A stretch of 64,000 nucleotides of DNA from Aurantimicrobium minutum (GTDB taxonomy: Bacteria > Actinomycetota > Actinomycetes > Actinomycetales > Microbacteriaceae): positions 186,001-250,000 of the forward strand of contig NZ_JARXVT010000003.1 of the NCBI RefSeq assembly GCF_029892845.1. Direction: 5' to 3'. The notes below the pieces were generated by a model. That model was not told the DNA's origin. It did not search any database and was given only the letters and a program-made list of their open reading frames with translations. The position numbers and the translations under genes are program-made. The number at the start of each line of letters is the position of its first letter. Positions within the stretch are counted from its first letter, which is position 1. Positions 18,294 through 26,411 of the stretch are shown piece by piece.

Positions 18294-19239
18294 GCCCAGC
18301 GACAGCTTCCAATACACACAATGCTGCCAAGCGAATGGTGCGACCATCGGGAGCATCCATGGTGGCATCAATCTCGGCCAGGTCGATAGAGCGAACCTGA
18401 GGGTGCTTACCGGCTGCACGTGCAGCTTGGCGCAGTTCGTAGGCGCTTATGCCGCCAGGAACGCTGGCGGGGCAGGCTGGGGCAACAGCCCGATCACACA
18501 CGTCCACGTCGAGATCAACATGAATGGGCCCACCGGCTGATCCTGCAATACTCAGGGCCTCAGCCATGACATCTGTCATGGGACGACGCTCGAGCTCATC
18601 ACGGTGAATAACCGTGATGCCAAGCTCCTGAGCTCGGCGGGCATAACCCACCGAGTTGGCAAAGTCTTGAATACCGATCTGGACAATACGCTCAGGATTC
18701 ATTCCCGCTTCAATGAGCCTGCGCACGGGTGAGCCGTTGCTGACACCATCACGCAAGTCATAGTGAGCATCGAGGGTGATGAGTCCCGCAGTGTCGAGGT
18801 CACTACCCCACACACCCAGTGCAGAGGCGACAGTAATGGAGTTATCACCGCCCAGCGCAATCACGAGTTCGGACGCCTTCGCAGCATCTGCCATCAAGGC
18901 GATGGTGCGGGCCTCACCCGCAGGAGAATCTGGGTCTGTCACGTTGCCAAAATCAGCAACGGTGAGGTCTTCCAGATCCACAATCGCAGGATCAGCTCGC
19001 AGATTCTTATCGAGTGTTCCTCGGTCTTGCATCAGTGCAGGCGAGTAGCGGTACAGGGCTGCACGAATCGCGTCAGGGGTTTCGTGGGCGTTCGTCGCAC
19101 TTAAAGAAGTGTGAGACGCGGGGATTCCCACCAATGCAACATCGATCTTTTTCCCCGGAGCGATCTCATCTGGACGTGGCCACCCTCCAGCTCGAGGCCA
19201 GAGAGGATCAGTGGAAAGACCTGCTGGTTGGTTAGACAT
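18280..19239 (-). CDS. hutG: formimidoylglutamase-like ureohydrolase (arginase family)
   Basis: Probably the last step of histidine catabolism, releasing formamide and glutamate. A ureohydrolase fold of 319 residues with DAHYD (157-161), DLDVDVCD (242-249) and PGGIS. The first metal motif, usually GGDHS, reads GGDNS, so the His ligand of one manganese is Asn133. I chose ATG 19239 rather than a TTG 13 codons upstream: it overlaps the stop of the upstream SdpI-like gene by 8 bases (ATGTCTAA) and has AAGG upstream. The hut context favours HutG over arginase or agmatinase, but the ligand change leaves catalysis unproven. Confidence 0.82.
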   Translation of the reverse strand: MSNQPAGLSTDPLWPRAGGWPRPDEIAPGKKIDVALVGIPASHTSLSATNAHETPDAIRAALYRYSPALMQDRGTLDKNLRADPAIVDLEDLTVADFGNVTDPDSPAGEARTIALMADAAKASELVIALGGDNSITVASALGVWGSDLDTAGLITLDAHYDLRDGVSNGSPVRRLIEAGMNPERIVQIGIQDFANSVGYARRAQELGITVIHRDELERRPMTDVMAEALSIAGSAGGPIHVDLDVDVCDRAVAPACPASVPGGISAYELRQAARAAGKHPQVRSIDLAEIDATMDAPDGRTIRLAALCVLEAVAGLSQR

Positions 19240-19582
19240 CAGCTGCCTTAGCTGCTTTCTGTCCCTGGTATCCGGCAAAGATCACACCTGCGAGCAAAGC
19301 ACCAATTGCGACCTGCACGAGATACGAACGGTACTCAAAGGGAAGGAAAAGTGACACGATCATCAAGGTGGCATTAGCAAGAGCAGTGTCGCGCATCAGC
19401 GGGTAGGCAGCGACGTGGGCTGCCAGCCAGGTCTTGTCATTCTTTCGAGTGGCCTTGGTGCGAATACCCGCCCACGAGTTAGGGCCCAGTTTTCCCGTTG
19501 CCGCTCGAGCTATCACGGCATACAAAATAATGTCCGCCACAAGCGAGAGCGCAACAATGAGGTACTGGGTGCTGGAATCCAT
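19232..19582 (-). CDS. SdpI-family membrane protein
   Basis: A 116-residue integral membrane protein with three helices. NSWAGIRTKATRKNDKTW followed by AH is the signature of the SdpI/YhfL family, whose best-known member gives immunity to the SdpC killing factor in Bacillus. It overlaps the hutG start by 8 bases and is therefore cotranscribed with it, an odd partner for a catabolic enzyme. No sdpC-like toxin gene is in the window, so an immunity role is not implied. The transcript starts in the short gap shared with the divergent initiator tRNA. Confidence 0.75.
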   Translation of the reverse strand: MDSSTQYLIVALSLVADIILYAVIARAATGKLGPNSWAGIRTKATRKNDKTWLAAHVAAYPLMRDTALANATLMIVSLFLPFEYRSYLVQVAIGALLAGVIFAGYQGQKAAKAADV

Positions 19583-19638
19583 ACTTCTAGGCTACTGGTC
19601 AGGCGCCTGAATTTGCCGTGGTAAACTGGTATCACCGA

Positions 19639-19712
19639 CGCGGGGTGGAGCAGCTCGGTAGCTCGCTGGGCTCATAACCCAGAGGTCGCAGGTTCAAATC
19701 CTGTCCCCGCAA
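19639..19712 (+). tRNA. initiator tRNA-fMet (CAT)
   Basis: A full cloverleaf with anticodon CAT. It is the initiator form: position 1 is C and 72 is A (unpaired), the acceptor otherwise pairs GCGGGG with CCCCGC, and the anticodon stem has the three consecutive G:C pairs (GGG/CCC). GGTTCAAATCC forms the T arm. The 3' CCA is not encoded. A terminator follows 8 bases later. Confidence 0.96.
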
Positions 19713-19720
19713 CAAAAAGA

Positions 19721-19755
19721 GAAAGCCCTTCCGCTTGGAAGGGCTTTCTTGTTTC
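19721..19755 (+). terminator. terminator after tRNA-fMet
   Basis: GAAAGCCCTTCC pairs perfectly with GGAAGGGCTTTC around a GCTT loop and is followed by TTGTTTCT. It isolates the tRNA from the hisN-like gene. Confidence 0.9.
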
Positions 19756-19777
19756 TATTCGCGAGTATCGTGGAAAC

Positions 19778-20677
19778 GTGACCAGAAGCCACTACACCCT
19801 CAACGAAGACCTCCAACTTGCCCTCCAACTGGCAGATGCAGCGGATGAGATTTCTCGCGCCAGATTCTTGGCGATGGACCTTGAGGTGAGCACCAAGCCT
19901 GACAAGACTCCCGTCACCGATGCTGACCGTGCTGTTGAGCAGGCCATTATCGACATCCTCAGCCGCGAGCGCGGCGAGGACTTCATGCTGGGTGAAGAGT
20001 TTGGCGAACAAGCAGGTTCAGTTTCTGAACACCCCACTGGAACTTCTGATCACCCCCACCGTCAATGGATTATTGATCCTATTGATGGCACCTCAAACTT
20101 TTTGCGGGGAGTTCCCGTGTGGGCAACCCTGATTTCACTTGCCATAGATGGCGTTCCTGTCATCGGCGTGGTGAGTGCTCCAGCACTGGGTAAGCGTTGG
20201 TGGGGTTCCAAAGGCAATGGCGCGTGGGTAGATGAATCGCACGATCCTCTAGCGAATGTTCCCATTCCTGAAGAACTCTCTGAATACCTCGAGCAGCCCA
20301 TGGTTGCCGTTGCAGAACCACGCAAGCTGGAAGTCTCTGGCGTGAAAGATCTGGCAGATGCCAGCATCAGCTACAACTCACTCCAGCAGTGGGACCAGGC
20401 TGGCTATCTCGATGAACTCGTGGGTCTGAGCCGTAAGGTCTGGCGCACCCGTGCCTATGGTGACATGTGGTCTTACATGATGGTTGCCGAGGGCATCCTT
20501 GATGTGGCCGGTGAATTCGATCTCAAACCCTATGACATGGCAGCCCTGATGCCCATTGTGACCGAAGCTGGTGGAACCTTCACCTCAATTGAGGGTCACG
20601 GAGACATCTGGCACGGTAGTGCTTTGGCCACCAATGGTCAGCTTCACGCTGCTGTTCTTGCTGAACTAGCTCGCTAG
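19778..20677 (+). CDS. hisN: inositol monophosphatase-family phosphatase, probably histidinol-phosphatase HisN
   Basis: A 299-residue Mg2+-dependent phosphatase of the IMPase superfamily. Metal-binding motifs are LGEEFGE near residue 70, DPIDGTSNF near 105 and YDMAAL near 250. The stretch NFLRGVPVWATLI resembles the HisN histidinol-phosphatases of corynebacteria more than inositol or bisphosphate nucleotidases, so histidine biosynthesis is my best guess. The start is a GTG with no strong ribosome site. It ends 12 bases past the convergent MpaB-like stop, an overlap of the two coding regions. Alternative: inositol-1-phosphatase. Confidence 0.8.
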   Translation: MTRSHYTLNEDLQLALQLADAADEISRARFLAMDLEVSTKPDKTPVTDADRAVEQAIIDILSRERGEDFMLGEEFGEQAGSVSEHPTGTSDHPHRQWIIDPIDGTSNFLRGVPVWATLISLAIDGVPVIGVVSAPALGKRWWGSKGNGAWVDESHDPLANVPIPEELSEYLEQPMVAVAEPRKLEVSGVKDLADASISYNSLQQWDQAGYLDELVGLSRKVWRTRAYGDMWSYMMVAEGILDVAGEFDLKPYDMAALMPIVTEAGGTFTSIEGHGDIWHGSALATNGQLHAAVLAELAR

Positions 20678-21574
20678 TTTTCCTTCTGCCTTCAGGCGCG
20701 CGATTCGCACCCGTGCTGCATCCTCAGATGTGGATGAGGGCCCAAGAAGGGTTCTGAGCATCTTGAGAATGACGCCGGTCATCCAAAATGCGGGCCACCA
20801 CGGCTTCTTGAGTCCCAGGATCTGTCGGTATTCCTCAGGAATACTCGCCACCGCTCCGCCAAACATGATGCGATAGAACGGCATCATGCTGCGGCGCAAG
20901 GGTGGCTTCTTGAGGAAAGCAATAGTTTCCTCCACACGCTCGTCGTGTTTGAGCACACCATCAACATTGAACTGATGCAGGGCAGCAATGAGCTCTGCTT
21001 CAGACCGAGGTGGGTTGGCAACACCTACAAGCTCGCCTGCCTTGGACCATTCATTGACGTATTGGTCAGAGCCACCGGGGATAGATTCTCCCCACGCCTG
21101 CTGGCAACCCAGGAACGCGTCTGTGAAGACAACATGAACCCAGTAGAGCAACTCTGGGTCTCCGGCCGTGTATGGCTGTTCTACGCCCTGCGCATCGATG
21201 TAGGTGCCCTTGACGCGGTCATGGAACTTGGCCACACGAGACGATTCAGATTCAGCGAGCTTGGTGTCACCAAAGGTGACCGTAATAAGCCACTGAATAG
21301 TTCCTGCCAGGCGTCCTAGCGGATCTTCTTTGTAGCGTGACCAGTCGTGCACGCCGGCCATAGCTCCAGGATGCAAAGTCTGCATCAGGAGTGCACGAAT
21401 ACCGGCAACCATTGTGGGCATACCACCGTGCACTGCCCAGGAAGCTGATCCTGGGCCGAAGAAGCCCACGTCATCGCCAGCTTCAATGTTCTTCACCCAG
21501 TAGGGAGTTCCTGCCGTATCCCCCGAAAAGGTTTCCAGCAGGTGTGAACGAATGCTGTCGCTAAAGCGACTCAT
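20666..21574 (-). CDS. oxygenase MpaB-family protein (DUF2236)
   Basis: A 302-residue protein of the DUF2236 family, related to fungal MpaB and to latex-clearing (rubber) oxygenases, which hold a haem b ligated by His. Features are the N-terminal PGSASWAVHGG, the helix MQTLHPGAMAGV with a candidate haem-ligand His near residue 92, and WVHVVFTDAFL near 150. No signal peptide. Its start overlaps the stop of the flavin reductase by 4 bases (ATGA), so the two are translated together and may form an oxidation pair. The substrate is unknown; members are often annotated only by domain. Confidence 0.8.
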   Translation of the reverse strand: MSRFSDSIRSHLLETFSGDTAGTPYWVKNIEAGDDVGFFGPGSASWAVHGGMPTMVAGIRALLMQTLHPGAMAGVHDWSRYKEDPLGRLAGTIQWLITVTFGDTKLAESESSRVAKFHDRVKGTYIDAQGVEQPYTAGDPELLYWVHVVFTDAFLGCQQAWGESIPGGSDQYVNEWSKAGELVGVANPPRSEAELIAALHQFNVDGVLKHDERVEETIAFLKKPPLRRSMMPFYRIMFGGAVASIPEEYRQILGLKKPWWPAFWMTGVILKMLRTLLGPSSTSEDAARVRIARLKAEGKLAS

Positions 21575-22167
21575 GCGTCGAGCTTGGAGTTACTATCAAG
21601 TTTGTGCCAGGTGCGGTTGTGGTACACCAGCGGGTGAGCTGCACTGGCGTCCAGCTCTGTGCTTCCCTCCGCAGGTGACTTAGCTTCCAGCGCTTCAATC
21701 AAGAAAACGGTTGAACTTCCTGCCTTGAGCTTGTTCACGGTGCGACCACGAATCCAGGCGTGAGCTTCGGAATAGACGGTTTCACCGGTGGGGAGTTTCT
21801 CCCATGCGACATCGTCGGGGAAACGGTTTGCGCCACTGGTGGCAGCAAGTTTGGCCAAGTGCAACTGGTCAGCGCCCAGGAGATGGATAACAACAGTCTC
21901 AGACTCTGCGATGGTGGGCGTGGCAGAGGACTGTGCAGACGCAGAGAACACGAGCAATGGGGGCTCAGCACTGACAGAGAACACGCTGGTCACTGTCATC
22001 GCAACAGGACCCTTGCCAGCATCTGCGGTGACAATGGCAACACCAGCAGGGTGATTGCGGAAAGCCAGCTTGAACTCATCAGCCGAGAGCACATCAACAT
22101 CGTGAGGTGGGTCGATGATGCCATCGTGAATGATGGGCATGTTCTCTGACGGCGCATTGTTTGTCAT
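21571..22167 (-). CDS. flavin reductase-family protein
   Basis: A 198-residue flavin-binding split-barrel protein of the flavin reductase (HpaC/DszD-like) family. The core FRNHPAGVAIVTA (residues 32-44) and TVTSVFSVSAEPPLLVFSAS (58-77) are typical FMN-binding strands; the C-terminal segment LVYHNRTWHKL also fits. Such proteins supply reduced flavin to a monooxygenase or act as stand-alone FMN enzymes. Its stop overlaps the MpaB-like start. It diverges from the glutathione peroxidase gene with 46 bases between start codons. Confidence 0.87.
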   Translation of the reverse strand: MTNNAPSENMPIIHDGIIDPPHDVDVLSADEFKLAFRNHPAGVAIVTADAGKGPVAMTVTSVFSVSAEPPLLVFSASAQSSATPTIAESETVVIHLLGADQLHLAKLAATSGANRFPDDVAWEKLPTGETVYSEAHAWIRGRTVNKLKAGSSTVFLIEALEAKSPAEGSTELDASAAHPLVYHNRTWHKLDSNSKLDA

Positions 22168-22213
22168 GGTTTCTCCATTGTTTCACCTTGTGCTGCACGT
22201 TAGCCTCAGAACT

Positions 22214-22696
22214 ATGAGCCTCAACGAGATCGCACTGACCACTTTGACCGGAGAACCCACCACTTTCGGCGCTTATTCCGACAAAGTAGTGCTGGTCGTG
22301 AACGTAGCAAGCCGTTGCGGACTTTCACCGCAATACCAGCAGCTCGAAGAACTTCAGAAGAAGTATGGCTCTCGTGGCTTCACTGTGGTGGGAGTTCCTT
22401 CCAACCAGTTCCTTCAGGAGCTCAAGAACAGCGACGATATTGCCGAGTATTGCTCCACGACTTGGGGCGTCACTTTCCCCATGATGGAGAAGGCCAGTGT
22501 CAACGGCCGCAAGCGCCACCCCCTCTATGTCGAGCTGGTCAAAGCAAAAGACAGCTCAGGTAAGGCAGGCCCAGTGATGTGGAACTTCGAGAAGTTCCTT
22601 GTTCTTCCCAGCGGAGAAATCAAACGCTTCCGCCCCACCACAAAGCCAGATGATCCAGAAATCATCGCGGCCATCGAGGCAGCGCTGCCCAACTAG
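22214..22696 (+). CDS. glutathione peroxidase-type (thioredoxin-linked) peroxidase
   Basis: A 160-residue cytosolic peroxidase of the GPx family that reduces hydroperoxides. The peroxidatic residue is Cys35 in NVASRCGLSPQY, so it is not a selenoprotein. The usual PCNQF motif reads PSNQF, while Cys in EYCSTTWGVTFP can serve as resolving Cys; this pattern points to thioredoxin or mycothiol-linked reduction. The tetrad Trp-Asn is in VMWNFEKFL. The start is set at MSLNEIALTT by family length; upstream in-frame codons overlap the divergent flavin reductase gene. Confidence 0.9.
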   Translation: MSLNEIALTTLTGEPTTFGAYSDKVVLVVNVASRCGLSPQYQQLEELQKKYGSRGFTVVGVPSNQFLQELKNSDDIAEYCSTTWGVTFPMMEKASVNGRKRHPLYVELVKAKDSSGKAGPVMWNFEKFLVLPSGEIKRFRPTTKPDDPEIIAAIEAALPN

Positions 22697-22707
22697 AACA
22701 ACAAATA

Positions 22708-22752
22708 AGAAAGCCCCTGGTTTACATTCAGCAACCAGGGGCTTTCTTGTAG
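22708..22752. terminator. bidirectional terminator
   Basis: AGAAAGCCCCTGGTT pairs with AACCAGGGGCTTTCT over a 10-base loop (about 22708-22747), followed by TGT on the plus strand. It serves both the peroxidase and the convergent dioxygenase-like gene. Confidence 0.88.
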
Positions 22753-22762
22753 CAAAAGAGAA

Positions 22763-23548
22763 TTACATCTTCTCTGCTTCAGGATCCTTAACGCCTTCTT
22801 CGACGATGCCCTGTGCGAGGAGAGCCAAGCGGCGCTCTTCGAGGCGACGCTCGAACTCGGTCTGACCTGCTGCGATGAATTCATCGGTCAGCGGGTAGTT
22901 GGTGGCGCGAGGCTTGCCGTTGTACTTCTCGATGTAAGCGTCGAGCTCGGGGCCGGACTCCCATGATGTGATGAGGCAGTAACGTGGCTCGTCACCCTGG
23001 TGCCATACGGCGTGCCAGAAGCGCTGAGTGTCCACAATGAGCTGTGCACCTGCAGGAAGAGGAATACGGATCTCGGTGGAGGGGTCCAGGCGGTCTTCGC
23101 GCAGAATCATCATCGAGTCGGGGTTGTCAGAGAGGTTGAAGAAACCACGCACAATCCAGCCGGTGCCATCTGGGTTCAGACGGTTGTTGTCGTCCTGGTG
23201 CATGTTGTACAGAGCGTCAGAGTACTTGTTGGGCTGAAGCTCGATAACGCGGCAACGACCAACGTTGGAGCCAGGCTCTTCAGCACGCTTGGTGAGAATA
23301 GGTGCGAGGTTTACGTTCTTCTTGACCCAAACGCCATCCTTGTCGGTGCGAGGAGGGGTGTGGTTCCAGAAACCGTTGCACTCCATCTCACCAAAGGCAG
23401 AAGCCAAAGGTGCGAAACGGGTAACACCGGAAGACTTCCAATCGACATACTCAATGTCGAGCCATTCTTTGGGGTCTGCAGCTTGGTCGTAGCTGTCAAG
23501 AACGACATAACCAGTTTCTTCAAATGCCTTGAGGCGGTTGTAGCCCAT
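22763..23548 (-). CDS. predicted non-haem Fe(II) dioxygenase-like protein (HxD...H)
   Basis: A 261-residue cytosolic protein not assigned by me to a named family. It has the metal triad pattern of 2-oxoglutarate dioxygenases: H117-x-D119 in NMHQDDN, a distal His179 in RFWHAVWH, and Arg189 ten residues after it, the usual spacing for the 2-oxoglutarate-binding residue; PAGAQLIVDTQ before the distal His fits a beta-strand of the jelly roll. I start at ATG 23548 because AAAGGGA lies upstream; a TTG 16 codons earlier has none. Transcribed alone. It could act on a small molecule or a lipid; nothing in the neighbourhood decides. Confidence 0.65.
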   Translation of the reverse strand: MGYNRLKAFEETGYVVLDSYDQAADPKEWLDIEYVDWKSSGVTRFAPLASAFGEMECNGFWNHTPPRTDKDGVWVKKNVNLAPILTKRAEEPGSNVGRCRVIELQPNKYSDALYNMHQDDNNRLNPDGTGWIVRGFFNLSDNPDSMMILREDRLDPSTEIRIPLPAGAQLIVDTQRFWHAVWHQGDEPRYCLITSWESGPELDAYIEKYNGKPRATNYPLTDEFIAAGQTEFERRLEERRLALLAQGIVEEGVKDPEAEKM

Positions 23549-23745
23549 GAGGTGGGTCCCTTTCAACAACGAGCGCACACGTTTTAATACGCTCAACTGA
23601 GGGAAACGCTACCACTGGAGCGGGTTCGTAACCGGGATACTCACGGCGTTCTTATCCAATTCATTCTGGGGTGAGAACACGTGTCTACTCCGGCATACAT
23701 TTTCACTTGAGAACCCATCATGTGCTGCTCTTCCAGAAGTTATAA

Positions 23746-24381
23746 ATGAATGTGCACAACACAACTCGTGATGTCTCCCGCAGCACAACTGCCCAGAGTC
23801 ATTCACTTCTCGACGACATTGTTGGAATTACAGCCTCCTCACTGCTGGCAGCCATAGGTATCTTCTTGATGGACAGTGGCCATGTGGTGACCGGCGGTAT
23901 TGCCGGACTGGCTCTGCTGATTAGCTATGCCACCCCCTTTTCTTTCAGCATGGTGTGGATTGTTGCCAGCCTTCCCTTCTTGCCCTTGGCGGTGTGGAAA
24001 AAGGGCTGGAACTTCACTCTGCGGAGCTTTGTTGCGATCGTTCTGGTTTCGCTGTTTGCACAGCTCACCACCGCCAACCTTGGCCACCTCAACATTGACC
24101 CATTATTTGGCGCCGTTGCCGGCAACGTGGTTGCCAGCATTGGTGTTCTCGGGCTGTTTCGCCACCGTTCTTCCTTGGGTGGCTTCAATGTGGTGGCACT
24201 GATTGCTCAAGAGCAATATCACTGGCGAGCAGGTTATGTTCAGCTGGTTATTGACCTCGCGATAGTGGCAGGGGCGTTCTTCGTCGCCTCCCCCGTCATC
24301 GTGCTTTACTCTGCGGTGGGTGCCTTTGTTTTCAATTTCATCCTCGCCTTGAACCACCGTGAAGGCCGCTACAACGGTTAA
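23746..24381 (+). CDS. YitT-family membrane protein
   Basis: A 211-residue membrane protein of the YitT (DUF161) family, with five hydrophobic helices. The N-terminal signature GIFLMDSGHVVTGGIAGLALL and the later SLGGFNVVALIAQE (about residues 142-155) are typical repeated motifs. It lacks the cytosolic DUF2179 domain present in longer homologues. Function is unknown; the family is suspected to be transporters. It has no clear ribosome site beyond AGAAG. It faces the tmRNA gene, with a shared terminator between. Confidence 0.82.
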   Translation: MNVHNTTRDVSRSTTAQSHSLLDDIVGITASSLLAAIGIFLMDSGHVVTGGIAGLALLISYATPFSFSMVWIVASLPFLPLAVWKKGWNFTLRSFVAIVLVSLFAQLTTANLGHLNIDPLFGAVAGNVVASIGVLGLFRHRSSLGGFNVVALIAQEQYHWRAGYVQLVIDLAIVAGAFFVASPVIVLYSAVGAFVFNFILALNHREGRYNG

Positions 24382-24416
24382 ACAAAGAATCCCGCTCGAT
24401 CAAGGATCGGGCGGGA
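24381..24416. terminator. terminator between yitT-like gene and ssrA
   Basis: TCCCGCTCGATC pairs with GATCGGGCGGGA (one G:T) over an AAG loop. On the minus strand it is followed by TTCTTTGTTT, so it ends the tmRNA transcript. Confidence 0.75.
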
Positions 24417-24458
24417 GTCTCAGAACTCGTGGCGCATGATGTGATCAACTCACTGCTG

Positions 24459-24828
24459 TGGTGGAGATGGGGGGAATTGAACCCCCGTCCACTGCTGAAA
24501 TTGTGAGTCTTCTACGGGTGTAGCTGATTAGAGGCGTTCTACTTGGCTCCGACCTTTGTTACCAGCATCTAAGTCGACAAGCCCAGTCTGAGTTAAAGTC
24601 CCGCAGTGCCCTCAGGCATAACACTGCAGCAAGTCCCCTCAATGATGCCAGAACACGGAGCGGGGACGCCTCCGGTCTGACAGACTTCAGGCTCGCTTAT
24701 GCAGCGAGGGCGAAGTCGGCGCGGTTAGATTTTGCACCTATTTTTTACAGAGGTCGTTAACGAGATATCCCTGCATCCTCGACCCGCTTCTCTCCCGCTT
24801 GCAGGCAATGTCGAATCCGATCATCCCC
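24459..24828 (-). ncRNA. ssrA: transfer-messenger RNA (tmRNA)
   Basis: Ribosome rescue RNA of 370 bases including the encoded CCA. The 5' end GGGGATGATCGGATTCGACA and the 3' end with CATCTCCACCA pair to form the tRNA-like acceptor, and the T-arm GGTTCAATTCC is present. The resume codon is GCA at 24735-24733; the tag reads AKSNRADFALAA followed by TAA (24699-24697). The Ala-Leu-Ala-Ala end is the usual protease recognition signal. It lies downstream of smpB on the same strand, the common arrangement. Confidence 0.97.
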
Positions 24829-24960
24829 ATGAGAGTGCGTTGTCACATCATGCGCTGTTGAGTTGTCTAAACGAGATTGCTCTCGCTCTAGCGCGTATTT
24901 CAGCGCAGTTGAAGTGTACAACGCCCAGCTGACAAGAGTTATTCCTGAAAGCCAGGAATG

Positions 24961-25437
24961 TTATTCACCCATGTTTTTGCGAGCCGAGATAGCGCGGTCT
25001 GATTCACGCTTATCTTGGCGCTCACGAAGCGTCTGACGCTTGTCATATTCCTTCTTGCCCTTGGCAAGTGCGAGCTCAACCTTGGCGCGGCCATCTTTGA
25101 AGTACAGGGAAAGTGGTACGAGGGTGTAGCCACCCTCCTTCACCTTGTTGTGAAGTTTGAGAATCTCTTGCTTGTGCATGAGGAGCTTGCGCTTCCGACG
25201 CGGAGCGTGGTTATTCCAGGTGCCCTGGGTGTATTCAGGGATGTGCACAGCATCCAGCCAGGCTTCGCCGCCTTCAATAAAGGCGTAGCCGTCAGTTAGT
25301 GACGCACGTCCTTGACGCAGAGACTTAACCTCTGTCCCCCACAGCACAACACCGCACTCGTAGGTGTCGATGATGTTGTAGTCGTGACGAGCTTTACGGT
25401 TGGTGGCAACAACCTTTTGACCTTGTTCTTTAGGCAT
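24961..25437 (-). CDS. smpB: SsrA-binding protein SmpB
   Basis: Partner of tmRNA in rescue of stalled ribosomes. The 158-residue length is standard. The OB-fold core begins with [15 protein letters not shown] and the family motif [20 protein letters not shown] (about residues 31-50) is clear; the basic C-terminal tail ([21 protein letters not shown] region) that probes the mRNA channel is complete. It lies between ftsX and ssrA on the same strand, the usual actinobacterial order ftsE-ftsX-smpB-ssrA. Confidence 0.97.
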   Translation of the reverse strand: MPKEQGQKVVATNRKARHDYNIIDTYECGVVLWGTEVKSLRQGRASLTDGYAFIEGGEAWLDAVHIPEYTQGTWNNHAPRRKRKLLMHKQEILKLHNKVKEGGYTLVPLSLYFKDGRAKVELALAKGKKEYDKRQTLRERQDKRESDRAISARKNMGE

Positions 25438-25496
25438 TGCACACCTCCTTCAGCTTGTTGTGCGCAAACCCTTAGTTTACGCGCCTGGAGGGGCTA

Positions 25497-26411
25497 CTAA
25501 ATCTTGAGATAGCGAGTGATGGCGAAGTTTGCCGAGATAGCTGCCAGCAAGGATCCGACAACCACCAAGATTGGAACCACAATCAAAGCCTCTGAGATTC
25601 CCACGAAGGAGGTCAGTGGAATGTTGACCGCGAGGTAGCCTTGCACGAAGAAGTGCACGATACCGATGATTGCTCCGCCAGCAAGGACGGAACCCACGAG
25701 AGCAGCAAACACACCTTCAAGAATGAAGGGGGTCTGAATAAAGCGGTTAGAAGCACCGACCAAACGCATGATGCCTAGTTCTCGACGGCGTGAGAACGCC
25801 GACAAGCGAATCGTGGTGGCAATCAGCAGGACAGCAGCAATCAACATCAATCCGGCCACACCAATAGCGGTGTAACTGGCGGAGTTGAGGATAGAGAAGA
25901 TCTGGTCCAGGTAGCTGCGCTGGTCAGTAACTGACTCAACACCCTTCTGGGCAGAGAGCGCCTCAACCAAAACAGCTGACTGCGAGGGGTCCTTGAGGTT
26001 GACCCAGAAGGTTTCGTTGAGCTGATCTGCCGTGACGTACTCAGCGACAGGGTTTCCCTTGAACTGCTCTTGGAAGTTCTTGAAAGCAGCTTCGTGGTCT
26101 TCGAAGTAGAACTTGTCAATGAAGGGAGCCAGAGTTGCACCAGAAAGTGCGTCATCAACAGCCTTGACTTCAGAAGCCGTTGCAGCTCCATCCAGGCAGT
26201 TCTCCCCTGCAGAGACATCTGTGCAGAGATAAACAGCAACCTGGGCCTTGTCATACCAATAGTTCTTCATCTGGCCGATCTGCATCTGAAGCAGAATTGC
26301 AGTACCCACGAATGTGAGAGAGATGAAGGTCACCAAAATGACCGAAACAACCATGGAGAAGTTACGACGCAAACCGTTCGCAACCTCTGACCAAATCAGA
26401 GAGAACCTCAT
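25497..26411 (-). CDS. ftsX: cell division protein FtsX
   Basis: Membrane partner of FtsE, an ABC-like complex that controls peptidoglycan hydrolases at the division site. 304 residues with a first helix (about 20-44), a large extracellular domain with a Cys pair (CTDVSAGENC) that may form a disulfide, and three C-terminal helices around RRRELGIMRLVGASNRFI, the FtsX signature. The start overlaps the ftsE stop by 4 bases (ATGA), showing translational coupling. Confidence 0.96.
   Translation of the reverse strand: MRFSLIWSEVANGLRRNFSMVVSVILVTFISLTFVGTAILLQMQIGQMKNYWYDKAQVAVYLCTDVSAGENCLDGAATASEVKAVDDALSGATLAPFIDKFYFEDHEAAFKNFQEQFKGNPVAEYVTADQLNETFWVNLKDPSQSAVLVEALSAQKGVESVTDQRSYLDQIFSILNSASYTAIGVAGLMLIAAVLLIATTIRLSAFSRRRELGIMRLVGASNRFIQTPFILEGVFAALVGSVLAGGAIIGIVHFFVQGYLAVNIPLTSFVGISEALIVVPILVVVGSLLAAISANFAITRYLKI

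Noticed and set aside
25462-25484. Imperfect GCGCAAAC/GTTT-GCGC hairpin between ftsX and smpB
   Set aside because: The stem has a bulge and no T-run, so I do not call it a terminator.
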